Origin: Callaeas wilsoni | Lineage: Eukaryota > Chordata > Aves > Passeriformes > Callaeidae | Direction of reading: 5' to 3' | DNA length: 64,000 bases | NCBI GenBank assembly: GCA_013398955.1 | Contig: VWPU01011856.1 | Coordinates: forward strand, 28,909-92,908 | The notes under the pieces: generated by a model | The model's database searches: none | Told to the model about the DNA's origin: nothing | Seen by the model: the letters and a program-made list of their open reading frames with translations, nothing else | Shown: positions 12,701 through 25,400 of the stretch, piece by piece | Position numbering within the stretch: position 1 is the first letter of the stretch | Layout of the letters: each line of letters begins with the position of its first letter | Made by a program: the position numbers and the translations under genes

Positions 12701-15700
12701 TGCCGCTCCGGCAGCCCAGTAACACGATGTACTTTCCTTCTTTCTACCAGCTGGTTATTACAAAATCCTGCTCCTGTTCGCTAGGAAGACTCCATATGAC
12801 AAGCAGCCTGCACGAGGGGGAACACGCAGAGAGTGGAGGAGGGAGGGGAGTTTTGCTTGGAAGACTTTCTAAACGGTTGAACCTATACAGCAGAAAAAAT
12901 CAGTTGCCAGGGAGGTTGTTCCTCGGGAGCCTACTTAAGGGACTTGTTACTGTAGGTTGACTTCACTAGCATACACTCAAATTTTTAAGGCTCATATTTT
13001 GCAGTAAAATATGTCTTTTCTGTTAGGCTTGCTGATAAGCAAAACAGACACCACAGCTGTCTTGCAGCACTAGAGAAAACTGCTTGTGGCAGGGTTATAT
13101 TTACAGAAGCTGCTTGCAGAATTTAAAGCTTTCAGAAACAAGTTTCAGTAACTTTCAGCGAACCATAGACCTGTAAACTCACCAGGCACACTGGAAGTTT
13201 GTCCTCAGACCTGTTTGTTATCTTGTATGACAGAATATTTAAAATGTGTTAAATGCACTGAGCCTCCTTTTGCCCTGCTGTGCTTCATGCCACAGGGGGA
13301 CTGCTCAAATAAAACGTTGCTGCGTTGGTTGATAGAGTAAGAGGTTCTCATTAGGCCTTCAGGGTTTTTTGGTTAGTCTGGAAGATGTCAAGGCTAACTG
13401 AGCCTGCTTCTCTGGTTTGGGAAAGGAAGACAGCAACACAAATCCTCTGGAGAGTCATTTCATTAATAGGAACTTTATGGAGCTTCAAGACCACTGACAG
13501 TTACCCAGACATAGTTCTGGGAGCTGCTAATCTTTCCCATTCTCCCAGTGTAATTGCCCCACAGTTGGTGCCTTGCTCCTATTCCCCAGCTAAACTCTTG
13601 AATTGTGTAATAAGTCTTTCTTTTTTTGGTGGAGTTTAAACTCTTGCAAAACAGTATTAAGAGGGGGAAAAAAGAGAAAAATGCCCTGTCCTAGAAGAGT
13701 TGTAACAATTTCACCTCCCACCTTAGCTTCCTCCAGGTTGATTTCCCCAAGCACCCCCAGGCCTTTGCCCAGGGGTGTTGTTCATATTTTGCTTTGGCAT
13801 CCCCATACGGTCTTGCTCCTTCAGCTCCTCCTCACGTACTCTCTCAGAAATAATCCCTTCCAATATTCCTTGGAGATAAAAAGGGAACTCAGACTCTGAA
13901 ATCATTTGTCAGGCCAGACATCTACAGGAAAAAGAAGGAAGGCCCATTCCCTGGAATTTCCAAAACCTTGCTGAGTTTTGTCAGAAGAGCTTCCCTGCAG
14001 CAAGCTCCTTTCTCTGCCCTGATGCTGATGCTTTGGGAGTACCTTGGGCAGCAGGACGAGTGGGTTTTGTTTGCTTTTTGTCATTATTCCTCCAATATTA
14101 AATGAGTGGAAAAACATTAAAGAATATTTCTTCAGATCCTGGATTCTCCCGTTTCTTGGAGCATTTTTTCTTTCATAAAGAAGAAGTTGGAAGTGGTTTC
14201 ACGGCCTCTCCTGCCTGGCAAGTCAGTTTGAGAGGTCAGCATGGGGTTGTCTGGTGAAGTCCTAGTCCCTGTGTCTTGGCTGCTCCTGGCTGGCATCAGT
14301 GTAGAGACACGAGTCCTCCTAGGGCACAGCTGCTGCTGCTGCCACCTCAGAGGTCTGACACCAGTCAGGCACCTGTCCCCGCCTCCCTGCAAAGGGAGGG
14401 GCACCCTGGGTGGTGGCTCCACTCTAGATATCTGCAGGTGGATGCAAGGGTGGGATTCACATTGTTTGTGATTGATTCAGAAATGGAATTTCAAATATAG
14501 AGGGAGGAAATACCAGCTGAGACACTGAAGCATTTTCATTACTTGCAGAAGTTTTGTGCTGTGTATACCACTGCACTTTCTTTCAGAACACTACTTGAAC
14601 TCCAAAATCTACATTGGTAATCCACCAAAAAGAGCAGGGACATGGCACTGAGTATTCACATTTGAATCATCACTTCTAGGCAGTGCAAAGCGGGCTCCTG
14701 CTTTCCCTGTGTAAGGCACTGCCTGTTGGGATAGGGGACGTAACACAGGCGGTTTCTGCAAAGGTCTCCTTCTGAACCAGGGAAAGCTCTTTACATGAGG
14801 CAGGTCAAACTGCACCATGAACAGGGACTTCCAATTAAGGGCAGAGATCCATTCGTTACTGCAGGGGGTTCCCTTCAAGAGCCAAGCTTGCTCTGCAGAT
14901 GCTGCCCCTGAAAGCCCGTGGAGGGGCACAGGTATAAATGTGTCGCTGAATGTAGGTCAGCTCTGAACTTCCACTGCCACTAAACCAGGTCTCCACTGAC
15001 TGCAATTAAATGTCACATTGTGTTAACAAGCAGGAAAAAATCAAGAGTGATTTCCTACTGAATAACCCTGAGTATCCTTTCAAGGACAAGGGAGCGGCTA
15101 ATGAAGCTCATGAAATCAAAGATTTGTAATGGAGCAGATGGTCTCAGCTGTTGAATAATTCACCAGAGAGAATGAGTGCCATTTCTTCAGGTGTGCTACT
15201 GGGTGATATGTCTTCTTGGCATCTGCCAAGAAAGGCCAGACATATGTTCCCTTTACACTTTCTTTGTTCCTTCGCAGTTGAGAAGTGCTCGAAGAACAAG
15301 AACAACCCTTCACAAGTCACAATGGGGTCAAAACCTGGGGCCAGAAGTACATGCAATAAACAGCAGGTTTTGGAGAGCAGCAGGAGGTCAGACCTTTCTT
15401 TAGGCAAATTTTGAAACCTCCAAGGATGCCAATGTGGCATTCAGAAAGGACCCAGTTTTCCTGGAAGAGTGTGTTAGTGTTCTAACAAATTGCCCTCTGT
15501 GCTGCCATGGGTTCGCCATGGAAAGCTCATGTTGCAGTATCAGCTGGGATAGTTTGATGGGATTCACATTGGTTGCTGCTCTTCATGTTCATCAGGTCAT
15601 GGGCAGCACCTGCTAATTCTGATTCACAAACGTGTATGATTTATAAATCGCTGTGAGCCTGTCTGGAAGAGAAATGCCCACATCCCCACAAAAGGATTTG

Positions 15701-17535
15701 TCCAAATAGAACTGCCCCTACCCCTGGGTCATCTCTGCAAAGATCCACTTTAGACCAAGCTGAAACATTTCTGGGTGGAGTTGTCCAAATGGTGCAACAA
15801 TGGCTCCACATCAGGAACAAGACTTGTCATTATGTCTTTGTTAGGTGGAGTTGGCACTGGCTGTGGCCACCATGAATGGCCTGAGGATTGGGCAGGAAGG
15901 AGGCTCCTGGGCTGGAAGCAATGGACTGGCTGCTCTGGAAAGCTGATGCACGTGCCCGCAGGGAGTGCAGGGAGATGCCCAGTGCACCTGGGGACAGCAG
16001 GCCAGGAGAATGGGGGGAGAGTAGATCTGGGCAATAGCTGTAATGGTGGTGCTGAGCAGATCTGGGGCTGAGTCTGACTTTCCTCCACAGCCATGCAGTT
16101 ATCAGTCTCCAGGCTGTGGCCACAAGGGCAGAATGCCCTGTCCACACTGGTTTTAATGGTGTGCTCTGTACTCAGCCCTTGAAGAAAGGGGAAGGGGTGG
16201 TGATTTCTGTGCGAGTGTGATCCGGGAAGAGTTGTGGAATGCAGCACTGGCATGTGGTTGCTGCATGGAGATGACCTCTTAGCAGGGCAGGGGCAATTGT
16301 GCCTGGGTATGGCAGTGGGTAGACACAGACCCCAAACAACATCCCTCAACACCAGCCTGGCCACTGCAGCAGTCACCCAGCACTGGCTTGTGTCCCTGGG
16401 CACAAACCCAGCAGCTCAGTCATTAGGAGACAGGAACTGAATTCATTTAAAGGTCTGTCCTTTAGGTAAAAGAGATCAATAAAAAAGAAGGGGTAAGGGC
16501 ATAAAAGCAAGACCTCAGAAAGGAAGGCTGTAACCCTGCTCTAAGAGATGTGAAGTAGAAAGGCACAGAGAGTGCATTAAATAAGCACTGTTCATTTTCT
16601 CCTATAATATCACATAACTGCCTCCAGAATGATAAATGGCTTTTATCTACCCTGTATTAGAGATAAGGTTTTCTTTAAAATTACCATAGTTATTGGAATC
16701 TTTTTTGCCAAAGATGTATTTGCTGTAGCCTGAAGTATTCCTGACACTACCTGGCAATCCCCAAGCAAGAGATTAGCTGAGAGTTTATTAAACTCCCTTA
16801 CTAACCAAAGAACCAGGATGGACCTTGACTCCACTTCTGTAATTTGCATATCACCATTTTTACTTCAGGGAAATAAATGATAGAAGATGTGCGTCCCTTT
16901 TGAATCTGAGAGAGGCCACATAATTTATTTTTTAACCTCTATCTATTGGTTTGTTAAACAAATGATAATAAGCTACTAGGCTACTTACTCTAAGACTAGT
17001 TAGGAGGAAAAACCTGTACAGTGCTAGAGCCCATATTTTTATACTTTATTAATAAATCAGGACTTGCAGCTGGACTTTTGCCACCCCATTACTTGAAAAA
17101 TGGGAATTGAGCCATTCTGCACTGCAGTGAGTGTGGCCATTCAACACACCAGATATTAGTTTAGGAAACCCTGGCAGCCTCTTGCATTTTGATGAATCTC
17201 CTCATGGCTCTGCATTGTTAACCAGCCTCAGTACTTAATGTATGAGGGTTGTAGCAAGGCTGGCTGTCACAGAGAAGGTATTTCTTTCTCATTTTTCAGA
17301 GGCTGTGGATCTCTTGGTTTGTGCATTACCTGGCTCAGGGATGGCAATAGGTAGCTCAGCCCTGAGCAAAGTGCTTTGCCCAATGTCTTGGACATGGGGA
17401 ATTCAATGCATCTGTGTCATCTTGATTTTGATGCAGAGCTGAGAACGTGGTGGGCACCCACAGTGCCCTGCTCTGGGGGTCTGCAAAGCCCTGGTCCAGG
17501 TGTGATGTGCAGGAGCAGAAACAGGAGCTACTTTT
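9729..17535. other. Intergenic region between CDC40 and METTL24 tails
   Basis: This non-coding stretch separates the convergent 3' ends. It contains patches of higher GC (about 14250-14470 and 15770-16400), which explain several long chance ORFs. These include a 217-codon minus-strand frame at 15750-16403 whose Pro/Ser/His-rich product resembles no family I know. No RNA gene or clear mobile element is visible apart from the CR1 that follows. Confidence 0.7.
10200..10205 (+). terminator. Possible distal CDC40 polyadenylation signal
   Basis: An AATAAA in gaataaatcttttt is followed by T-rich sequence (tctttattcaatttttctgtcttg). It lies about 0.5 kb beyond the proximal signal and could serve a longer CDC40 3'UTR. 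An AATAAA occurs by chance about once every 4 kb, so support is weak. Confidence 0.3.
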
Positions 17536-17876
17536 ATAGAATCATAGAATATCTCAGGTTGGAAGGGACCCAATAAGGATCATCAAGACCAACTTGCTGC
17601 TCCTCACAGGACCTAAAATTAAGCCAAATTACTAAGAGAGTCATCCAGAGATTCCCTGAACTCTGACGGGCTTGGTGCCATGACCACTTCCCTGGGAAGC
17701 CTGTTCCAGTGACTGACCATCTTCTGGGTAAAGAACCTTTTCCTAATACCCCATCTGAACTTCTCCTGACACAGTTTCATTCCATTTTTTCATGTTCTGT
17801 CACTGGAGAGAGGAGATCAGCATCTCCCCCTCCACCACCTCCCTTGAGGAAGTTGTAGACTTGTAGAAGTCGGAAA
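17536..17876 (-). mobile_element. CR1 LINE fragment, 5'-truncated, antisense
   Basis: The left edge is atagaatcatagaat (17536-17550), the reverse complement of the CR1 3' terminal repeat. Typical CR1 3' text follows in antisense: ggttggaagggaccc, ccctgggaagcctgttccag, aagaaccttttcctaata, and gaggaagttgtagacttg near 17860. CR1 is a non-LTR retrotransposon that is usually 5'-truncated and makes no clear target duplication. This copy has only the 3' few hundred bases and no intact reading frame. The right edge is approximate. Confidence 0.92.
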
Positions 17877-18644
17877 CCAAAGGCAGTTAAAAAGTCCGCA
17901 TACCAAAGACATGAAAGTGGTGACATCTTGTATTTTAATGCAAAGTTTAATGTCAAAATTCATCTAAAGATAAGAAAAAACCCAACCTGCTATATATATT
18001 TTTAGGTCCCCCATTCCTTAGCTCTTTGGGGAATGTCAAAGGCTCCTGGGGGCACTGCAGACAATCCACATTCCAGCCTGCAGAGCCCCAGCACAGCTGC
18101 AGTCCAGGGCACCTGCCTGGGCCACCACCTCTGCCAGCATCAGTGCAGATCCAGGGTCTGGCCTCCTTATGCCAAGGAGAGACAAGGTGGTGAGGAGGTG
18201 GCAGGCATCCAGGCACAGCACTGGAAAAGGCACCAGGAAATGTTCAACTAAATCCCAAAACAAACCAAAAAGACCAGGTTTCATTTTCATCTCTTACATA
18301 TATCTCACTAGATTAAAAACCACCTGCTGCAGCCATTGCAAGAGAAATTTCAATCAAGCTGTTCTTTGAGAAGATGAACTAGGGAAGCCCTATCTTCCGT
18401 GGCTGAAGGCTCTCAAGGGTGAGAAGAGGGAGCACTGCCAGCAGCTTATCCAGCAGCTGAGTGTCTCTGTCCCATCCTCTCTTGTGTCAGAAGCATTGAA
18501 GTCACTTTTTGCAACCAGACTAGCTTAAAAAACCAAAGTCAGGGCACTCAGAAGCTGCTCAAAGAAATAGGTAGGTATTTAGTTTGGTGGTGATTTCTGT
18601 CTTTGCCAAATTCAGCTGAAATTTGCCAGTGGGTTCAAGAACAT
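17877..18644. other. Intergenic sequence downstream of METTL24
   Basis: Unique-looking sequence between the CR1 copy and the inferred METTL24 polyadenylation point. No gene or repeat recognised. Short opposing ORFs around 17950-18290 overlap each other and look like chance. Confidence 0.6.
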
Positions 18645-19152
18645 ACTGTTCTTGCGTAAAATTTATTCCATAGGAAGTGAGGCAAAAGTAGAGAAGGTGC
18701 AAATCAAAGATGATCACTTTACAGAGAAGTAACACTTGATACTTTCTTAAAAAGACACCTCATCACAAGCACTCTTCTGCCCAAGGGCTGGCACAGCTCG
18801 GCCAGCATAGCTCCCCAGGGCAGCCCCAGAGGGATGCCCTCCTTGCTGGCATGCTCAAGCATGGGGCAGCCTGGAAAAGCCGTGCTCTTATCCCCCCCAG
18901 ACAAAGCTTTACAGAAACCTCTGTCCTCTGGGACAAATGTACCCACTGACAAGTATATTGCTATACAAATCTGCACCATCTATCTTCTCCCAGTGCCAGT
19001 TCTTTTGACAACATATGAATATAAAAGCCAGTCCATTTTGTTAGCAGTCACTGTGCGCATATTTAGCAACTTTAGCCAGTGACGCCAAAATCCTCTTCAA
19101 TAACGCTACGGGGCCAGATGGCTCACAGTCACACATCATAAATTCCTTTCTG
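18645..19152 (-). other. METTL24: METTL24 3' untranslated region (inferred extent)
   Basis: Sequence downstream of the TAG stop on the minus strand up to shortly after the first AATAAA. The extent is inferred from the signal only. Confidence 0.5.
18662..18667 (-). terminator. METTL24: Candidate METTL24 polyadenylation signal (AATAAA on minus strand)
   Basis: The + strand reads TTTATT, giving AATAAA on the METTL24 strand about 490 bases after the stop codon. I found no canonical hexamer between it and the stop. An alternative ATTAAA lies further on near 17935. Which one is used cannot be told from DNA. Confidence 0.5.
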
Positions 19153-19467
19153 CTATTTCCATCTTGTATTTACCCAGCTCAGTGTGTAACAGCTACTGGC
19201 ATTGAAGGCTTCCTTTTTCAGAAACATCTGTGGTTTTGATAAGTCTTTGTAGGTATGGAAAAGCCTGAAGTCCTTCAGCTCCAGTTCTCGGAGCAGACTG
19301 TACCAGTACCGCACCACGGTGCTGTCATTGCCACTGACCTCAAACCCAGGCCAGTGGATGTGCACCTCAAAGACCAGCTGTCCTATCTGCTCAACCACAT
19401 CTTCCAGTATCAGGTTTTCCAAAATTTTCCACTCGGCGCTCTCGACGTCTGCCTTGAGGACATCGAT
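19153..19467 (-). CDS. METTL24: METTL24 terminal coding exon
   Basis: The acceptor tttgttgcag ends at 19468. The exon encodes 104 residues from [19 protein letters not shown] to SWVNTRWK and stops at TAG (19155-19153). KADVESAEW is the family motif D-x-E-x-x-E-W. Sequons NDS and NAS are present. A 112-codon open frame on the opposite strand (19255-19593) is an antisense shadow. Confidence 0.97.
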   Translation of the reverse strand: MDVLKADVESAEWKILENLILEDVVEQIGQLVFEVHIHWPGFEVSGNDSTVVRYWYSLLRELELKDFRLFHTYKDLSKPQMFLKKEAFNASSCYTLSWVNTRWK

Positions 19468-22400
19468 CTGCAACAAAAGCACCATTACTATGTGAAAATG
19501 AGAAACTTTGAAATTACAGTAACATCTAAGGCCAGGGTTGACCATTTTAAAATACACATAGTTATTCATTTTGTATTAAAAAAGATAAATTAAAAAGCAT
19601 CAGAGGACTAACACGGGCAGTACACGATGTTTCATGCTTGACTGTTAACAGCGCTTTTCCTCCTGCCTCCAACTTCTGGTCGAAAAGCCACGTATTCCAA
19701 GCCCCTCCTAAAACCAGAGCATGTTACTGGTTCCTTCACAATTCTTGGGTGGCATCACAGCTATGGAAAAAAGAAGCAGATCCAAACGACAGATCCAAAC
19801 CCACTAAGAGTGATTACATGTGCCATAGTTGAGTGAGGTGCTCGTGAGCCATGTGCTACCTGCACCACACAAGTGCAAGAGAAGACCAAAGCAAAATATG
19901 AACACTGTGAGCAGCTCAGGCCACCAGCTGCCCTTGACCAAGCTGCTGGCTGAAGCTTTTGCAGGCATCACTACAGATGCTGAGAGAAGAGGACCAAAAC
20001 AAATTACAACTATGCAGAGAGTCTTCAGGATTTTAAAGGCAGCTCCACCAAAGAAAAAGGCAAAAAGAAAAGAAAAGAAAAGAAAAGAAAAGAAAAGAAA
20101 AGAAAAGAAAAGAAAAGAAAAGAAAAGAAAAGAAAAGAAAAGAAAAGAAAAGAAAAGAAAAGAAAAGAAAAGAAAAGAAAAGAAAAGAAAAGAAAAGAAA
20201 AGAAAAGAAAAGAGAAAAGAAGACGTGAAGGTGTTTGAAGGGAATAACAGATCTAACAGAAAAGTGCCCTGTTCTACTTTTAGACCATTATTTAATTTTG
20301 TAGATATTCAGCAATCCAACTTCTCACAGCCCAACACAACTGCAGGTTGACTTTGTCTGGAGAATAGCTGGGGGAGGCAAGCTGTATGCTTTAACAAAAA
20401 AAAAGAGCATTTAATCACCATTTCAGACCTGGTAGAAAACAATGATCACAGTGCAGCCGTGGTCACAAGCTGCGGAGCTCAGTTTGTTTTCCAGAGCCCG
20501 GCAGGGGAAAGCCCCACACCGTGAGAATAGGGTTTGCCTGTGCCAGTTCCACCTGAGCTGATGCTTCTGCCCATCTGCTCACACTCAAGATGGGTTTGAA
20601 GTGAAAAACTGAAGACTTTATTTAGTCAAGAATAAAAAAAAAAAAAAGAAAAAAAAAAACCAACAAAAACCTAGATTCTCTCTGGCAGTCTACCTTAACC
20701 ATTGTGGCAGTATCAAAAAAGGCACCTGTGCAGGTACAGGAGAGAAATTCGGGCAGGTAATGTAAAAGCATTTCCAAGGCAACTGTTTTCCTAAGCTGCA
20801 CCATCCCAGGGCACCTGGCTGGTGTCATGCCATGCCCCATCTGTGGGGTTCACAGACCACTCTGCCCTGGGCACAGGGCAGGGTTTGTAGTGTCAGCACA
20901 TCTCCAGTACAACCAGAGCTGTGCTTTGCATGAGCCGCAGCCGAGAAACCACAGGGCCGTGGCAAGGGGTGGCCACATCTACCTTCCCTTGTTCCATGGA
21001 TGGCTGACTGGAGACACCCGGGGCCGAGGGGCTGAGGTGCAGAGCTCACAGCCACTCAGGGGCTGTGCCCCAGCACTATGGACAGGCATGGCATGGCAGG
21101 AATCTGTAGGTGCTGGACACTTGCCCATTCTGGTCGCCATCTGTAAAAAGAGGGTGTTCGTCACCAAACGCCCTCTGCGGAGTGCAGGAGTTGAGCACAT
21201 GAAGAGCTGCGAGACTTCGGTAGAATGAGCTGTGAAACAGCTGGAAACAAAACACTGCATTTTCAGAGCAGGACTTGAATGAGGTCCATGGTCACAGACG
21301 GAATCATAATAAGCCAAGACACCGCTTGTCTGCTCATTAAGGAGGCATTGTGCCTCCTTCACACTGTAGGAGGCAGGGGGCCAGTGGAAAATGACCGAGG
21401 GACTGTGGAATTAAAGCCCATATTGTGGTATGTTCACATGGGGAGCAGAAAGGAAGGTTGCACAGACAACCTTAGCTCTGGTATTTCCTAACTTGCCTCT
21501 CTAACAAAGAGCCTGTCAGTCTGTCCATCCGCGGGTCAGTGAACAGTTGAACACAGCACTCCTTTGGGTTCAAGGGGAGGCTGAATGTAAATGATGCAGC
21601 TCATGACATTTCAGCTGAGAACTACATCATGGCTGGGCTCACTTGTTTTCCTTCATACATTTAAATAGGTTATTTATTTTGCAAATACCAGCTCATATGT
21701 CTACCCGTAATGCAGTTTTGCAGGCAGTTGGTTCCACGTGGGTGCAATTGCCACAGGACCACACTGCTGCACTTAAGAAACCACAGATTTTTATCTCTGG
21801 GAGACTTATGTAACTTTGAAAGCAGACAAATTATTCAAACCCTTTTTTTTCTTGGGGGGAGGGGGTGGATGGATAGGGGAAGAAATGTTTCTAGGCGTTT
21901 GGTTTTGTTTTCCCATGGTCTTATTTTATGGCATCAGTAGGACATCTTTTTCCCGTGGTAATGTTTCCAGTCCTCCTCCAGGTTTGTTTGTTTTTCTCCT
22001 GTGACACTAACTGCTGCTCTGGCTGCTCAGCAGGCACTCTGCATGCTCTGTGCTGTATTTGCAAAACTGATCTGAAAAGTGGCCGCTAACCAATGTTTCA
22101 GTAGGAGAAAATGAGTTACTGCAATAACAGCTTGAACACATAATGACATGACCAGGAAAGAAGCACAAGGCCAGTGGGGATGTGCTGCATACACAAACCA
22201 GAAGCTCTTTGTTGCTCTTAGTGCCCTGCACTGCTCAGAAACCTGGAGGGAGGAAGATACCTGTCTCAACCCACCAGCCTCTGTGACTGCCTTCCAGGCA
22301 AGGTGTCCCTCTCTGCCCAGAGTCTCCACTGCATGCCATGGACAGTGTAAAATGAATGGCAGAACAGCTCTGTTTCAGAGTATCTGAGCAAATTACAAGC

Positions 22401-25400
22401 ATCCTGCTAACACCAAATGCAAGTTTTGTGATGATTAGACAGCTCAGGAGATATTTACTATTGGCGATAAGCAGCACACTACCGATAAGAAATGCACCAC
22501 CATCTTCCAGTTGCCTTGATCCAAAGTGCTAGTGAAAGGATTAGTGGACAAATATATAAATTCAGAGTTCTAATTCACTCAGGAGCACAGCTGGAGTCTG
22601 CTGCTATGAATAAATCCTGGAGGGCAAAGATCTACAGTGCCTGAAGGTAAAGTATGGCAGTGAGTTTCAAGCACTCACAAAGGCTGGTTCCTCTTATCTT
22701 CCCCAAATCCTCTTATCCTCCATGAACTAACTAGGTTATCACAGAAAAGTAAAAAATGTGGATTTTTGAATGTTTTCTCGGTTTAGCTCCCTTGAAAAAG
22801 CACTGCAGCATTGTACCACTCACACTTGGAGAAAAAAGAAAGGGGGCCGTGCTCATGCACAACCAAGCATATAAAACAGCTGAAAAAAATTATGTTTTAC
22901 TTAGTGAAGGTCAACACATACTGTATGAAGGCTCGTTTCTTCTTTTTAGCGTAATGACTTGTTACAAGTGTGCATCATTTCCTAAAGCAGAGATCTGAGC
23001 TCTGTTCGCCTTGATCGCTTTTGAAATACCAGGGTTAACGGGGATTTCAGGCTCTGTGCTGCCCCGTGGGCATCATTTAAAGCTCCCCATGGAGAAGAGT
23101 CAATTGAGAGTGAGTAGCTGGAGGAAGCAATTTAGCTGTATTACTTCCAGCATGAGCTCAGCATGTGGAAGTGGAAGCCAGGAAAGGCAAAACCAGCAAA
23201 TGCAGGTCAGGTACAGAGGATCCCTCCAGTTCTGTGGGAGCAGGTCTGCAGTGTAAGCTTGGGAGCAGGGAGAGGAGAGCTGGCTACAGCTTTCAGGCAC
23301 AGGGACAGAGCTCAGGACCACCCCAGCCTCCTGAACTGCAGGGCTGCTCTCACAGTTCGAGAGAAAAATATTCCTCTGCTCTGGCTCCCTGTGATACCAG
23401 GTTACCGTTTTGACATCAGCTGTACAGCAAGAAAAACTCTGCTGCCTTGCACATCAGTTTTCCCCCTCTCTACCTAAGCACAATTCTCCATTCTCAGAAA
23501 ACAAAACTCTAGAAAACATTGTTTAATTTACATTTTGATAGCACGTCTTTGCAGGTAACAACAGGTTCTTGGGCGTGTTTTGTTTAAATGTAACCTCCCT
23601 CTTATCCTTTTCCCATATGCAGATTTTCAGCATGATACTTTCCTCATTTTCTTTCCTCTCAAAACACATCCACAGCCTGTCCTTACCAGCAGGAGATGGC
23701 TTGGGAGTAAAGCCCCTTTCATTTCCTTTTATTTTGAGTGAAGGCTATAATTGATGGCAGCCAGGATGCCACGTAGCCTAATAGCAAATTACGCTCCCAG
23801 CAGCTTGTGACTGTCTCTTCCCATGCTCCCTGCGATCGGTGGGAGGGGGAAACATCCTGCCTCTCTCTGAGCCATCCGCTGAGGAGACCAGGACTGCAGG
23901 GGGCCTGGACAGAGCAACACAGATACTGAAATCAGGAGAAAAGTCAATCACCACTGATCAGTGATATACAGCTCCAACCAGCAGCACTTCCCTTTCAAAT
24001 TACTTCTCTTCCTTCCTGCTCACATTTACACCTCTCTGTGGTGGTCTGTACAGCCAGTTTCAAATTGGCTCTGGAACAAATGTGTCATTTGCGATTATTC
24101 ACTCCCAATGTGACAGATCAGGCACATCTTCAAGAATATGCTTAAGGCATCAAAGCCACAAAGCTGATTTGTGCAATTGGGTGCTTACAGGGCCTTTGGT
24201 CTTTTTTTACAGTAAAGGGCAACTGTCCAGTTGAAGTTACTCATACAATACATACATCACTGAAACAGAGAACCTGCAGTGGGTGCAGGCAAGCTTCGTT
24301 CCTCTGCTCTCACCACTGATTCTCCACAGCCTTGCGAGTGACGGTCTATTCTCCCAGTTCTGGTGATGTACTTCCATGAACACATTACACAGCAGGAGCA
24401 GGATATTAAATAATACTATGTTTACCACTTTAATCAGAGAAAATGTTTCAAAATCATATTTTAAAAAAACTTATTTAACTTTCTCACAGCCAACCGTCAG
24501 TACAGCAACAGCTTGCCAGATGCAGTAATGGCCCCAGACAAATGCATCCATCCAGAAAGCCCACCCAGCACATGCAGGAGGCATCAATCTCACCAGCATG
24601 CTCAGGAGCACTCTGAGCACTTTGCCCATGCTCTCCCATGGGGGACTGTTCCTAGGAAAGACCCATGCTGGCACCCCAGGTGTCTCCTTCCCACAGCCTC
24701 AGAGCCCCGGTCTGGGGGCAACCTGGCACTTTAATTCCGCAGCTCTTCCCTTGGTCTCTGATGCCGAGACATTTCCCATATACTCTCTCCATCTGGAAGC
24801 AATATCTCTCTGAGGACCCATTACAGAATAAAAGATACAAAGACCCCCTCCAGTCCAGTTAACTGGACCAGTTGAGCAATGCCTCTTACTCCAGTGGACA
24901 GGCAGAGAAGAAGAGGCCTTTTAGCTGGCAGAAGGCTCCTTTCAATGACACTTTACCAATGGACAACATAATCTTTGGACAAACCACCCCCAAGATGGGA
25001 CATGACTTACAAGATCATCATGGCCTGAAATCCTTTCTCCCTGGCTGCATTTGGCCAGGAGGTCACAGGTTTTGACCTGTAGCCTTCTATCACCACAAAC
25101 ATCGTTCTTTGTCATGGGACCAGTTCTTGGCATCTTTCCCATCTTTACTCATGCTGGGCACTGTATTAGTCAGAGACAGCAGCTCACTTGTTAATCATCT
25201 TCTGGTCATAAAATAATACAGGTCCCCAAGCCTGAACTGATTTTCAGACAGGTTTGATGGGTTTAGCAAGCTCTGCACTATAATGATCTTAAAGCCAGAC
25301 ATCTTGCCTAGTTTGCTACCCAGCAAGACCAAGGTTCCTGTACAGTGACCCAGAGAACAGGTTCTACAAGCCCTCTGCATGGAGCAGGCACACACTGCAC

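Noticed and set aside
15750..16403. 217-codon minus-strand ORF as a gene
   Set aside because: No recognisable domain, low-complexity Pro/Ser-rich composition, overlapping long ORFs on the other strand, GC-rich sequence with few stops.
19255..19593. 112-codon plus-strand ORF over METTL24 exon 5
   Set aside because: Antisense shadow of the real coding exon.
19829..20350. 173-codon ORF with a Lys/Arg/Glu repeat
   Set aside because: The open frame exists because the AAAAG array has no stop codon in any frame on that strand; it is not evidence of a protein.
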